Assembly (NCBI RefSeq): GCF_003001675.1
Contig: NZ_PVYW01000006.1
Location: 124,001-188,000 of the forward strand
Length of the DNA: 64,000 bases
DNA from: Cohnella sp. SGD-V74
Lineage (GTDB): Bacteria; Bacillota; Bacilli; Paenibacillales; Paenibacillaceae
Direction of reading: 5' to 3'
The notes below the pieces were generated by a model, which did not search any database, had not been told where the DNA came from, and saw only the letters and a list, made by a program, of their open reading frames with translations. Within the stretch, counting starts at the first letter, position 1, and the number at the start of each line of letters is the position of its first letter. The position numbers were made by a program, and so were the translations under genes. Below, one piece after another: positions 9,969-18,866 of this stretch.

Positions 9969-11793
9969 CCATCCTCTCGTAAGCGATCGTCACCCGGATC
10001 AACGTTCCGGCTTCCTTGCGGCTCTCCACCGCGATAGAGAAGCGGTCTCCGCACAGCATCGTCATTCTCTCGACCACGTTCGTCAAACCCATTCCCGAGA
10101 AAGCCGTTCCGGCTCCGATTCCCGCCTTGGCCGCCGCCTTGCCCTTCTGCGCCCCCTGGTCGTCCATTACCCGCTGCAGCTTGCCGTTCAGCGCGTCGAC
10201 GGCTTCCTCGTCCATGCCGACGCCGTCGTCCTCAACCGCGAGATGAAGCACGCGATCCCGCATCTCCGCGCCGATGCGAATGAGCCCCGCCTTCTGGTTG
10301 AAGCCGTGAATGAGCGCGTTCTCCACGATAGGCTGCAGGAAGAAGCGCGGCACCCGCACGAGCATCGCCTCGGAGGCGATGTCCAGCGACAGCTCGACCT
10401 TCTCCTTCTGACGCAAGTTCATCAGCTCCACGTAGTGGGTAAGCAGCTCAAGCTCCTCGTGCAGGCTGATCTCGTCCGCGTCGCTGTTGATCGTCATGCG
10501 CAGCAGCGTCGAGAGCGAGCCGATCATCTTCGCGCTGTCCGAATCTCCGCCGCGCATCACTTTCATGCGGATGGAATTCAGAACGTTAAACAAGAAATGG
10601 GGATGAATTTGCGCCTGCAGCATTTTCAGCTCCGCCTTGCGCTTGCGCGCCTGCGTATCGGATATTTCCGCGATCATCTCCTGAATCCGGTCCAGCATCT
10701 GATCGAACAGAAAGCCGAGCCGGCCGATCTCGTCCGTCCCCCTGACCCCCGATCTGACGCTCAGATTCCCTCTCTGCACGGTGGAGGTCGTTCGGCCAAG
10801 CTGCACGAGCGGCTTCGTGAAGGCGCGGAGCAGAATGAGCAGAATAAGCAGAAACACCGCGAGAGAAGAAATCTGCACGACGAACACCTGGTTGAAAATC
10901 GAGCTGATGTCGACGATCGCCTCGCTGTAGCGCTGCTTGGATACGAGCCGCCAATCGTTGAACGAGAACGGCTTCTCCGTGATCAAATATTTCTCGCCGT
11001 CTATCGTCCGGATCGAAGTGTGCAGGTTTCCCGCGGACTCCCCGACTTCCGTGAACGTCTGTCCGATCTGCGACCCGTCGCCGCCGGACAAGATCCGGCC
11101 GTTCTCGTCCAGCAGCATCATCTCCTGGTCAGAGCTAAGCTTCTCGAACAAACGTCTCACTTGGTTCTCCATAACGGTAATGACGACGTACCCGTAAATT
11201 CGCGAATCGTCCCGGCGCAGCGGGCGGGCGAGCGACAGCTGGTACGGGCTCTCCTCCGACATGTAGGCGAACATGACCGGACTGGCTCCGATCCAGTGGG
11301 AGATCGGCCACTTCAAGCCGTCCAGCCGCTCGAACCACGGTTCCTCCTTCAGCTGCAGAGGATTGTAGTCGCTCGTGGAGTAGTTGGTAAAGAAAGTGTC
11401 GTCGGTAAGCAGGACGGTAATGTAGCTTTTATCGCTGACGGTCAGACTGTCGAGCTGTTCGATAATTCTTTTCTGATCCGTAAAATTCAAATAAGCGTCG
11501 CGGCTCTCGGTGTTGCCCGAGACGACCAGCTTGAAATAGCTCGTCATGCTCGCGTTCGTCTGAATGTAGTTCGCCATGTTCAGCATGCTGGTCAGCAGAT
11601 TCGATACCGAGCTCTCCGCCAGCAGCAAGGAATCCTGGGCGTTGGACACCGCCTGACGCTGCACGGCGTCCTTCGTCAGGGAAGTGTAGATAAACTGCGT
11701 CAGCACCGCGGGAATCAAAATGCAAGCGATTGCGGCAATCATCAGCTTATGTCTTATCGACCGCAATCCGAACCCTTTGTTCATCCGCAGCAT
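9955..11793 (-). CDS. YesM-type sensor histidine kinase
   Basis: About 612 residues from the ATG at 11793, which follows GGGGGAG. The frame stays open further upstream, but only through hairpin and MITE sequence. The order is a transmembrane segment, a large extracellular Cache-like domain, a second transmembrane segment, HAMP, then a His_kinase (PF06580) domain with the phospho-accepting histidine in QIHPHFLFN (about residue 399). An ATPase domain follows with QPIVENALIHG, EDDGVGM and GMGLTNV. The kinase sits in the membrane and probably senses the glycan-derived sugar or the loaded binding protein made from the gene upstream. It overlaps the response regulator gene downstream. Confidence 0.92.
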   Translation of the reverse strand: MLRMNKGFGLRSIRHKLMIAAIACILIPAVLTQFIYTSLTKDAVQRQAVSNAQDSLLLAESSVSNLLTSMLNMANYIQTNASMTSYFKLVVSGNTESRDAYLNFTDQKRIIEQLDSLTVSDKSYITVLLTDDTFFTNYSTSDYNPLQLKEEPWFERLDGLKWPISHWIGASPVMFAYMSEESPYQLSLARPLRRDDSRIYGYVVITVMENQVRRLFEKLSSDQEMMLLDENGRILSGGDGSQIGQTFTEVGESAGNLHTSIRTIDGEKYLITEKPFSFNDWRLVSKQRYSEAIVDISSIFNQVFVVQISSLAVFLLILLILLRAFTKPLVQLGRTTSTVQRGNLSVRSGVRGTDEIGRLGFLFDQMLDRIQEMIAEISDTQARKRKAELKMLQAQIHPHFLFNVLNSIRMKVMRGGDSDSAKMIGSLSTLLRMTINSDADEISLHEELELLTHYVELMNLRQKEKVELSLDIASEAMLVRVPRFFLQPIVENALIHGFNQKAGLIRIGAEMRDRVLHLAVEDDGVGMDEEAVDALNGKLQRVMDDQGAQKGKAAAKAGIGAGTAFSGMGLTNVVERMTMLCGDRFSIAVESRKEAGTLIRVTIAYERMDGHV

Positions 11794-11831
11794 GCAAGCT
11801 CCCCCCCGTGTACGCAAGTTGCTTCTAGAAG

Positions 11832-12087
11832 CAAAAACGCCTGCGGCGTCCTTAGGGCGTGTCTTCAAACCCGCTCAGGGGCATCTATCACCGCCTTTTC
11901 GCCCCCTTCTTCGTCACTTTTGCTTGACGTACCTCCGGTACGCCTTCACAAAAGTTCCTTGCATGGAACGAAAATTCGGCAATATCTGCTGTCCTCGGAG
12001 TATGAAAACACGCCCTAGGACGGCGAACGCGTTTTTGTCGGAGACGATACAGACAATGATAAACGTGAAACTTATAAATTCTGTATC
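11832..12087 (-). repeat. AAAAACGCC hairpin element, copy H1, interrupted by a MITE
   Basis: Without the MITE, CAAAAACGC at 11832 and GCGTTTTTG ending at 12037 pair. The inner pair GGCGTCC/GGACG closes on a TA where the MITE is inserted. Next to it is a second stem, GATACAGA (12046-12053) with TCTGTATC (12080-12087). The same two-stem plan, with a different second stem, occurs at 28754. It lies between the binding-protein gene and the kinase gene of the operon. Confidence 0.65.
11853..12017 (-). mobile_element. MITE copy M1, 165 bp
   Basis: The element is bounded by TAGGGCGTGT and ACACGCCCTA and is nearly identical, in the opposite orientation, to the 165-bp copy at 36595-36759. A shortened copy is at 23640-23754. 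It encodes no transposase. The TA at each end is consistent with a TA target duplication. It sits at the loop of hairpin element H1, within the operon between the binding-protein and kinase genes, so it may affect transcription into the kinase gene. Confidence 0.8.
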
Positions 12088-12093
12088 GTTAAC

Positions 12094-12121
12094 AAAGGGG
12101 GACAGCGACTGGGCTGTCCCC
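12094..12121 (-). terminator. Intrinsic terminator or attenuator after the binding-protein gene
   Basis: On the minus strand GGGGACAGC pairs perfectly with GCTGTCCCC around a six-base loop, followed by only a short T run (TTTGTT). It lies about 20 bp after the binding-protein stop codon and before the kinase gene of the same operon, so it is more likely a partial terminator than a complete one. Confidence 0.6.
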
Positions 12122-12140
12122 GCAACATCAGTATAGCACG

Positions 12141-13562
12141 TTACTTTTTGTTCGCTTCGATAATTTGCTGCGCGCGCTCTTGGCTGTTCGTCACCGTCGC
12201 GTCGATATCCTGCTGTCCGAGGATGAGCTTCTCGTACTCCTCGTTAACGGCCTTGTAGACTTCGGCTTGATAAGAGGCGGCCGGGATCATCTCCGAAGCT
12301 TTGGACACCAGCAGCGTCTGGATCAGCGAGTTTTTGTCGACCAGTCCGGGATTCGCCGTGCCCGCCAAAATCGAATCGATGATCGGCGTCAACTGATCGT
12401 TGGACACCTTGCTCCAGGACGGCACGTTCTTCGCCTGCACCAGTTGGCCTTCCGTCGTGTACCAGCGCACGAACTTGTATGCCTCATCCTTGTTCTTGGA
12501 GATGGAAGACACCGCAGTGTAATCCGTCGTGACCGGAGCGTAGCCGATCGGGTCGCCCGCATTGTTTTTCGGGAACGGCGCGACCGCTACGTTAAACGTT
12601 AACGGCAAGCTCTCGGTGCCGCCGATCTCCGTATTCATCCAGCTTCCGATCGTCAGCATGCTGGCGGATTGATTAAAGAACTGATTCCGGTACGCCAGCT
12701 TCTGGGAGATGATGTCCGTGTAAGGTACGGAGGATTTGTCTTCCTGCTCCATCTTCACGCGCAGTTCCAGCGTCGCCCTGAAGTTCGGATCGTCCAGATT
12801 GGAGGAGCCGTCGGCTTTCAGGAAGTCGGAGTTGGTCGGTTGGTTCATCATCTTCAGCTTGAGGAACTCCATCCAGCCGCCGCCCTGCGGTCCGTGGAAA
12901 TACGTGCCGTAACGCTTCGAGTTGCCCTCGCCCTTCGTCAACTGCTTCGCGTAGCTCGCATAGTCGTCCCAGGTCCAATCGGTCGGCACGGCCAATCCCG
13001 CTTCGTCGAGATGATCCTTGTTCAGCAGCACGTACCACGGATTAAACTTGCCCGGCAGCGCATACACTTTGCCGTTCAGCGTCGTATCGACCTTGTATTC
13101 CTCCGATACTTTGTATCCCCCGTCGGCGGCGATGAAATCGTCCAGCGGCTCTGCCATGCCGAGCGACACCCTCTGCGCGTATCCGGCAGGATCGCTGAAC
13201 ATGAGCACGTCGATCTCCTCTTTGGAGGCGAACGCCAGATCCAGCTTCTTCATGGCCTCCTGCGTATCGCCCTTGTCGCTCAATACGACAACTTCGACTT
13301 TAGTGCCCGGATTCGCTTCCTCGTAAGCCTTCAACGTCTGAGACCAGTTGTACGTCGACTCGGGCCCGAACGTGTACAGCCGCAGCTTTACGTTTTTGGC
13401 CGGCTCGGACGCCGGCGCCGAAGCCGAGGCGGACGGAGCGGAAGCGCTCGGACTTGCGCTTGGGCTCGCCGTCTCGTTGTTCTTATTGCCGCCGCAGCCC
13501 GCAAGCAGTCCCGCAAGCATTACGCCTGTTGCCATGCCGTACAACCACTTCTGTTTTCTCAT
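12141..13562 (-). CDS. Sugar-binding lipoprotein of an ABC importer (family 1)
   Basis: 473 residues. A lipoprotein signal peptide ends in the lipobox LLAGC, followed by a Ser/Ala/Pro-rich linker of about 35 residues that tethers the domain to the membrane. The rest resembles extracellular solute-binding protein family 1 (MalE/UgpB type). It captures oligosaccharide outside the cell for the two permeases encoded just upstream. There is no ATPase gene nearby, so the system probably uses a shared MsmX-type ATPase, as is usual in these bacteria. A terminator-like hairpin, hairpin H1 and a MITE follow before the kinase gene. Confidence 0.92.
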   Translation of the reverse strand: MRKQKWLYGMATGVMLAGLLAGCGGNKNNETASPSASPSASAPSASASAPASEPAKNVKLRLYTFGPESTYNWSQTLKAYEEANPGTKVEVVVLSDKGDTQEAMKKLDLAFASKEEIDVLMFSDPAGYAQRVSLGMAEPLDDFIAADGGYKVSEEYKVDTTLNGKVYALPGKFNPWYVLLNKDHLDEAGLAVPTDWTWDDYASYAKQLTKGEGNSKRYGTYFHGPQGGGWMEFLKLKMMNQPTNSDFLKADGSSNLDDPNFRATLELRVKMEQEDKSSVPYTDIISQKLAYRNQFFNQSASMLTIGSWMNTEIGGTESLPLTFNVAVAPFPKNNAGDPIGYAPVTTDYTAVSSISKNKDEAYKFVRWYTTEGQLVQAKNVPSWSKVSNDQLTPIIDSILAGTANPGLVDKNSLIQTLLVSKASEMIPAASYQAEVYKAVNEEYEKLILGQQDIDATVTNSQERAQQIIEANKK

Positions 13563-13675
13563 CGTGACACCCTCCTATTGGATAAGTAATCTGGTGTTGA
13601 CAATCCACATTATAAAGGCGTCCTTCCGAACTCAAATGTAACTATATTTACCTATAATGTAATATTTTTGATCAG

Positions 13676-14515
13676 TTAGCCTTTTACTCCGCCCAGCGCG
13701 ATACCCTCGATGACGCTCTTCTGCCCAATGATAAAGACGATCAGAAGCGGCACGATGGCCGAAACGGCGCCCGCCATAATAAGCGAATAGAACTCGCCGC
13801 TCATGGACGTGAACTTCTGCATCGCCAGCGGAATCGTGTACAGGCCGTCCGTTCGCAGGAAGATCAGCGGGTTCTGGTAATCGTTCCACGTCCAGATAAA
13901 GCGCAGAATCGCATAGGTGGCCACCGCCGGCTTCACGAGCGGAAACGCGATCGACCAGAACGTCCGCAGATGGCCGGCCCCGTCGATCTTCGCCGACTCG
14001 ATATACTCCTGATTGACCCCCATGAAAAATTGCCGGAGCATAAACGTGCCGAGCACGCTGAAGCTGCTGAGCAGTATAAGGCCGAAGTGGCTGTCGAACA
14101 GGCCGATATTGCGGTACAGAATAAATTGCGGAACGAGAATCGCCTGGCTCGGAACCATATAGGTGGCCAGCACGATCAGGAACAGCCACTTGCCCGCTTT
14201 GAACCGCACCTTGGAGAAGCCGTAGGCCGCCAGGCTGGAGGTCGTGCAAGAGACGAGCACCGTAATGACGCTGACCTTGATCGAGTTCCAGTAATAGATA
14301 TAGAAAGGATATCGGCCGAACCACACTTCTTTGTAATTGGCGATCGCGTTCCACTGCTTCGGAATCCATTCGATCGGATAGACGAACACGTCTTTCTCCA
14401 GCTTGAAAGAAGTCGTCAGCATCCACAGGAACGGCAGCAGGAACAATAGGCTGACGGCGAACAGGACGGCGGTCGTAACGGCTTTGCGCCAGTCCAGCCG
14501 ATGCAAGGTTGCCAT
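13676..14515 (-). CDS. Sugar ABC transporter permease (MalG type)
   Basis: 279 residues with six predicted membrane helices. The EAA loop reads YIESAKIDGAGHLRTFW, the site that contacts the ATPase. The C-terminus ends in a short GGVKG tail typical of MalG/LacG permeases. It forms a heterodimeric channel with the permease encoded 17 bp upstream and takes sugar from the lipoprotein encoded downstream. The substrate is probably an oligosaccharide from a uronic-acid glycan, judged only from the lyase and GH88 genes in the operon. Confidence 0.92.
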   Translation of the reverse strand: MATLHRLDWRKAVTTAVLFAVSLLFLLPFLWMLTTSFKLEKDVFVYPIEWIPKQWNAIANYKEVWFGRYPFYIYYWNSIKVSVITVLVSCTTSSLAAYGFSKVRFKAGKWLFLIVLATYMVPSQAILVPQFILYRNIGLFDSHFGLILLSSFSVLGTFMLRQFFMGVNQEYIESAKIDGAGHLRTFWSIAFPLVKPAVATYAILRFIWTWNDYQNPLIFLRTDGLYTIPLAMQKFTSMSGEFYSLIMAGAVSAIVPLLIVFIIGQKSVIEGIALGGVKG

Positions 14516-14532
14516 GGCGTTTCATCTCCCAA

Positions 14533-15465
14533 TCAATAGTTGACCCATTTTTTCTGTGCGATCCACTGTCCTGCCGTAATCAGGAATACGAACAGGAACA
14601 GGACGACGGACACCGAAGAAGCGTACCCGATCTTCAGGTTGTTGAACGCTTGATCGTACAAATACCAGACCATCAGGCTCGTCGAACCGATCGGCCCGCC
14701 CTGCGTCATGACCGCGATAATATCGAACACTTTAAAGGAAGAAATAATGCCGGTGACGAGCAGGAAAAAGGACGTCGGGGACAGCAGCGGGAACGTAATC
14801 CGCGCGAACTTCACCAAGGCGCTCGCTCCGTCAATGTCCGCCGCCTCGTACAGATCCCGGGGAATCGACTGAAGACCGGCAATGTAAATAATCAGATTGA
14901 ACCCGATCGAAATCCATACCGTGATCATCATGATGGAGTACAGCGCGAACTTCGGATCGGCGATCCATTTCGGCGGATTGGCGATGCCGATCGCCTGCAG
15001 CATCTCGTTGATCGGACCGTACGAAGGATGGAACAGCACCTGCCAGACGACGGCGACCGCAACGATGTTGGAAATGTAGGGCATGAAGTAGGCGACTTTG
15101 AAAAAGCCCTTCCAGTAGACATACCGGTCGATCAGCACGGCCAGCACCATGGAAATCAGCATGTAGACGGGCACCGCGAGCAGAAACAAAAAGTTGTTGC
15201 GAATCGAGCGAATAAACGCCGGATCGTCCCACAGCTTGCGGAAGTTTTCGAATCCGATCCACTTGATGCCGTCCCAGCCCTGCACGAAATTCCAATCGGC
15301 CAGACTGAGCGCGAGCGCCGCCAGAATCGGCAGCAGGACGAGCACGGTCACTCCGATCAGCATCGGGCTCACGAACAGGAATCCGGCCAGCGTCTCTCCG
15401 GCGGATAGCGATAATCGGCGGCGGGCCGGCTTGACGGCTTCGGGAACCGCGGCGGGTTGAGTCAT
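14533..15465 (-). CDS. Sugar ABC transporter permease (MalF/UgpA type)
   Basis: About 310 residues with six predicted membrane helices and the EAA loop YEAADIDGASALVKF. It is the first gene of the minus-strand glycan operon. The frame can start at a GTG at 15474, but that codon lies inside the GAGGTG ribosome binding site of the ATG at 15465, which is preferred. About 45 bp upstream is a TATTAT (15508-15513) that could be a -10 box without a good -35, as expected for a promoter needing the AraC-type response regulator. Confidence 0.92.
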   Translation of the reverse strand: MTQPAAVPEAVKPARRRLSLSAGETLAGFLFVSPMLIGVTVLVLLPILAALALSLADWNFVQGWDGIKWIGFENFRKLWDDPAFIRSIRNNFLFLLAVPVYMLISMVLAVLIDRYVYWKGFFKVAYFMPYISNIVAVAVVWQVLFHPSYGPINEMLQAIGIANPPKWIADPKFALYSIMMITVWISIGFNLIIYIAGLQSIPRDLYEAADIDGASALVKFARITFPLLSPTSFFLLVTGIISSFKVFDIIAVMTQGGPIGSTSLMVWYLYDQAFNNLKIGYASSVSVVLFLFVFLITAGQWIAQKKWVNY

Positions 15466-15550
15466 GTTGAACACCTCGACTTTGAAAATCTGAATACATT
15501 AGAACCTATAATAGAGAAGTCTATCGGCTCGTCATCCTCTGTATGGTGTC

Positions 15551-15589
15551 ATTATATAAAAAAAATACCGTCATCCTTTGACGGTATTT
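15551..15589 (-). terminator. Rho-independent terminator of the HD-GYP gene
   Basis: AAATACCGTCA (15563-15573) pairs with TGACGGTATTT (15579-15589) around a five-base loop. On the minus strand the hairpin runs into eight consecutive T residues, a strong terminator about 30 bp after the HD-GYP stop codon. It also insulates the start of the glycan operon. Confidence 0.9.
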
Positions 15590-15620
15590 TGATCTCGTAC
15601 GCGATTTATTTGACTTTCTG

Positions 15621-16637
15621 TTATACCAATGCAATCTCCCGAATCTGGACGTTCCTCTCTTTGGCCAGGTCGATAAATTGCTCGCCCGCCTTCACGAGCG
15701 GAGATTCCATATTATGAGGGTTCAAATAGACGACTTCGGCGGCTCTGCCGTCCGTCAGAACGACGTGTCTGCCGAGCAACTTCTTCATCAGGTTGTCCAG
15801 GAAAAGCGATACGATCTGCGGATTCAGCTCCCCGAACTTTCCTTGCCGCATCTGGCTGACGATCTCGTGGAAAGGCGTCGCTTCGCGATAAGGTCGCTTG
15901 GAAGACATCGCATGGAAAATGTCAGCGACCGCCACGATCGCGCTGAACGGATCGATCCGGCTCTTGTCCAGACCGTGCGGATATCCCCGGCCGTCTTCTC
16001 GTTCATGATGCTGCAGCGCGACGAGCGCCACCCGAGGATGGAGTCCTTCGGCGTTCTTGAGCAGCTCGTACCCGTGCACGGTATGCTTCTTGACGATCTC
16101 GAACTCTTCGTCGGTAAGCGAGCCGGGCTTGTTCAGTATCGATTCCGGGACGTTGACTTTGCCGATATCGTGCAGCGTAGCCGCCAGAGAGAGGATGGCC
16201 AGCTCGTCCTCGCTCAAGTTCATCCAGCCGCCGATCAACGTCGCCAGGATGCCGACGCCGATATTATGCTCATACGTATAATCATCCTTAGCCTTGACGA
16301 TCTCGAACAGCTCGAACAAGTCCGAGTTGCCGGACAGATCGCGAATCGCCGGCAGAATTTCCCGGCGGATGTCCGCCAGCGGAATGCTCCCGGAGTCGGT
16401 TACGGAAGAGAACAGCTCTTTCGACCGGCTTACCGTCTGCTTAAGCACCTTGCGGCTGCGCGCCCCGTCCCCTTGCGACTCGGGAGGCTGATCGAGCGAG
16501 AGCGTAAATTCGTCGATCTTGTGGTTGTACAGAAGCTTGACGGAGTCGTAATTCAGCACCGTCTGGGCGGGGATAATCGTCACGCCATAATTGTTGATTA
16601 CGTCAGCTAGCACTCTTCGTCCGATTAGATGCTCCAT
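15621..16637 (-). CDS. HD-GYP domain protein, probable cyclic-di-GMP phosphodiesterase
   Basis: About 338 residues. An N-terminal segment of about 110 residues without a recognisable domain precedes a full HD-GYP domain. The metal-binding HDIGK, the HHE triad and the GYP signature (HHEREDGRGYPHG) are all intact, so hydrolysis of cyclic-di-GMP is expected. The ATG at 16637 follows GGGAGCG; an upstream ATG at 16658 has no convincing site. It is transcribed alone, with its own terminator, and is divergent from the metallophosphoesterase gene. No membrane segment or receiver domain is visible. Confidence 0.92.
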   Translation of the reverse strand: MEHLIGRRVLADVINNYGVTIIPAQTVLNYDSVKLLYNHKIDEFTLSLDQPPESQGDGARSRKVLKQTVSRSKELFSSVTDSGSIPLADIRREILPAIRDLSGNSDLFELFEIVKAKDDYTYEHNIGVGILATLIGGWMNLSEDELAILSLAATLHDIGKVNVPESILNKPGSLTDEEFEIVKKHTVHGYELLKNAEGLHPRVALVALQHHEREDGRGYPHGLDKSRIDPFSAIVAVADIFHAMSSKRPYREATPFHEIVSQMRQGKFGELNPQIVSLFLDNLMKKLLGRHVVLTDGRAAEVVYLNPHNMESPLVKAGEQFIDLAKERNVQIREIALV

Positions 16638-16777
16638 GTATACGCTCCCATATGACATTTCTTAGGATATATCATAACATAAAGCTCTCAAAAATTAAGA
16701 GAAAAAAATTAGACAATTGTTCATTTCCAGGGTGAATATGATAAAATTTTTGTTAATTCAACATGAAGGAGCTGCCT

Positions 16778-17878
16778 ATGTTTATCTTGATTGGATTATT
16801 GTTTCTGGCTCTGTATGGCGTTTCCGTCTTCTATATCGGCTGGAGCGGCTGGAAATGGATGAAGCCGATGGTCTCGGCCCGCTTCAAGTGGCTGTACGTC
16901 GTCGCTGTCGTCTTCCTCGCTTCGTCGTTCATTCTTGGCCGCTTCGTCGGCAGCGTTCCCGCCATAAGCATATTGGGCTCTTACTGGCTGGCCGCGTTCT
17001 CGCTGCTGCTTATGCTTCTTCCGATCGTCCATCTCTGCCTGTGGCTGTTCCGGCTGACAAGCCTGCCCCGGCATCGCGTGCAGAAGTGGGCCGGCTCGAT
17101 CACTTTGCTGATTCTCGCGTCACTGCTTTCCTACGGAACGCTTAACGCATACAGCCCGGTCGTCCGCAGCTACGAGATTCGCATCGACAAGCAAGCGGGC
17201 GATCTCCGGGAGCTGAACGTCGTCATGGCGGCGGACATGCACTTCGGCCTGCTCTCCGGCAAAGCGCACGCCAAGCGCATGGTGGAAGAGATCAACGCGC
17301 TGAAGCCCGATCTCGTGCTGTACCCGGGAGACATTATCGACGACAATCTCGACGTCTATCTCGACAAGGGCATCGGCGAGATCATCTCCGGCGTGCAGGC
17401 GACATACGGCGTATTCGCCTCGCTGGGCAACCACGACAAATACAAGGGCCGAATGGAAGAATTAATCTCCGCCCTCGAACAGAGCGGCATGGACATTCTG
17501 TACGACGAGACCGTATCCGTAGAAGGCGTGACGCTGATCGGCCGCAAGGACAAGACCGAGAGCGACCGCGCCGCGCTGGAGACGCTCATGGCCGATATTC
17601 CGCGCGACGGCCCGATCGTCCTGCTGGACCATCAACCTTACGGGTTGGATATCGCGGCGGACAACGGCGTCGACCTGATGGTATCCGGCCATACGCACCG
17701 CGGTCAGATCGCTCCGGCCCACCTGATCACCAAGGCGCTGTACGAGAACGATTGGGGCCATGTGCAGAAGGGAAGCTTCCATTCCATCGTCACGTCCGGC
17801 TACGGCTTCTGGGGGCCTCCGATCCGCTTGGGCAGCCGCTCGGAAATCGTGCAGATCACGATCGGCTTCTCCTCCTGA
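16778..17878 (+). CDS. Membrane-anchored metallophosphoesterase (YkuE/YaeI-like)
   Basis: 366 residues from the ATG after AAGGAG. Three or four hydrophobic segments fill residues 1-120. The calcineurin-like domain follows with all metal-ligand blocks: ADMHFG (D153, H155), YPGDIIDD (D185), LGNHD (217-220), and later HTHRGQ. Related proteins hydrolyse phosphodiester or lipid pyrophosphate bonds at the membrane; the substrate here is unknown. The last 23 bp overlap the end of the convergent AraC gene. AT-rich sequence upstream holds its promoter, but no clear consensus pair could be chosen. Confidence 0.88.
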   Translation: MFILIGLLFLALYGVSVFYIGWSGWKWMKPMVSARFKWLYVVAVVFLASSFILGRFVGSVPAISILGSYWLAAFSLLLMLLPIVHLCLWLFRLTSLPRHRVQKWAGSITLLILASLLSYGTLNAYSPVVRSYEIRIDKQAGDLRELNVVMAADMHFGLLSGKAHAKRMVEEINALKPDLVLYPGDIIDDNLDVYLDKGIGEIISGVQATYGVFASLGNHDKYKGRMEELISALEQSGMDILYDETVSVEGVTLIGRKDKTESDRAALETLMADIPRDGPIVLLDHQPYGLDIAADNGVDLMVSGHTHRGQIAPAHLITKALYENDWGHVQKGSFHSIVTSGYGFWGPPIRLGSRSEIVQITIGFSS

Positions 17879-18686
17879 ACTCCCCGGGGGTAACGCCTTC
17901 CGCCTTCAGAAAAATATTGTAGAACGACGGTTCGCTCTGATAGCCGATCAGCTCCGCGATCTGCTTGACGAGCAGATCCGTCGTTATCAAGTACCTCTTG
18001 GCCGCCTCCATCCGGCAGTAGATCAAGAAACGGATCGGACTGACCCCCGTCTCCGCCTTGAACAGATGAGCGAGGTGGTACTTGTTCAAGTATGTTTCCG
18101 CGGCCAGCGCATCCAGCGTGATCGGAGAAGCGTAGTTCTCCTCGATCATCCGCCTTGCTCTCTGCACGGCCTCCTTCACGGAAACGCGCGATCTCTCCCC
18201 CGCGTCGCCGTACAGCCGCAGCCTCGCCAGCCTGGCGAACAAAATGCCCAAATAGTGGTTGGCAATCGTCTCCGACTCCGGCTCGTTGCGGCGATACTCG
18301 GCGATGGCGTCCCTCATCAGCTTGCGAACGACGGGGAGGTGCTCCTGCAGCCGAACAATCGGAGACTCCCCCTCTTCGAAGAAAAAGCCCGGAGCCGCTC
18401 CCTTGATCCTCAGTCCCTCGAAGCCGATATATGCCGCCCGGAACGGATGTTTCGTCGACAGCTCCTTGTGCCACACGCCCCGCTGATAGAACAGCAGAGT
18501 ACCCGCTCCGGCCGTATAACCCCGCCCGTCGATTTCGAACTCTCCTTCCCCTTCCTCGATCAGCAATATTTCCGTCATTCGGTCGTGCTTATGCAGATCC
18601 AATTGGAATCTGTTCTGTTCGTCGTTATCGAACGTGCCGCAGCCGACGATCGACGGCTGGCCCTCTATCCTTGTCGTTCCGCTCAT
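17856..18686 (-). CDS. AraC-family regulator with cupin sensor domain
   Basis: 276 residues. An N-terminal cupin (HKHDRMTEILLIEEGEGEF, then a WHKE motif) probably binds a small sugar or acid. The C-terminal double helix-turn-helix reads AETYLNKYHLAHLFKAETG and IAELIGYQSEPSFYNIFL. It is divergent from the FG-GAP repeat gene and the broken oxidoreductase gene, its probable targets, with a 180-bp intergenic region between. Its 3' end overlaps the metallophosphoesterase gene by 23 bp, so the two transcripts are antisense at their ends. Confidence 0.88.
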   Translation of the reverse strand: MSGTTRIEGQPSIVGCGTFDNDEQNRFQLDLHKHDRMTEILLIEEGEGEFEIDGRGYTAGAGTLLFYQRGVWHKELSTKHPFRAAYIGFEGLRIKGAAPGFFFEEGESPIVRLQEHLPVVRKLMRDAIAEYRRNEPESETIANHYLGILFARLARLRLYGDAGERSRVSVKEAVQRARRMIEENYASPITLDALAAETYLNKYHLAHLFKAETGVSPIRFLIYCRMEAAKRYLITTDLLVKQIAELIGYQSEPSFYNIFLKAEGVTPGEFRRRSRS

Positions 18687-18866
18687 TCCGCCCCCCTAAT
18701 CGCAAGAATGAATAGTTTTCTTAACAACCCGCCTTATTGAAGCGAGCACCGGAATGGAATAATTTATTATCTGACGGCTGAGGCGCATCACTGACTTTAC
18801 AATAGAACGGCCTGCATAAGATTGCAAGATCGAATAGGTTCATTCCATCGCGAGGAGGCGTGTCGA

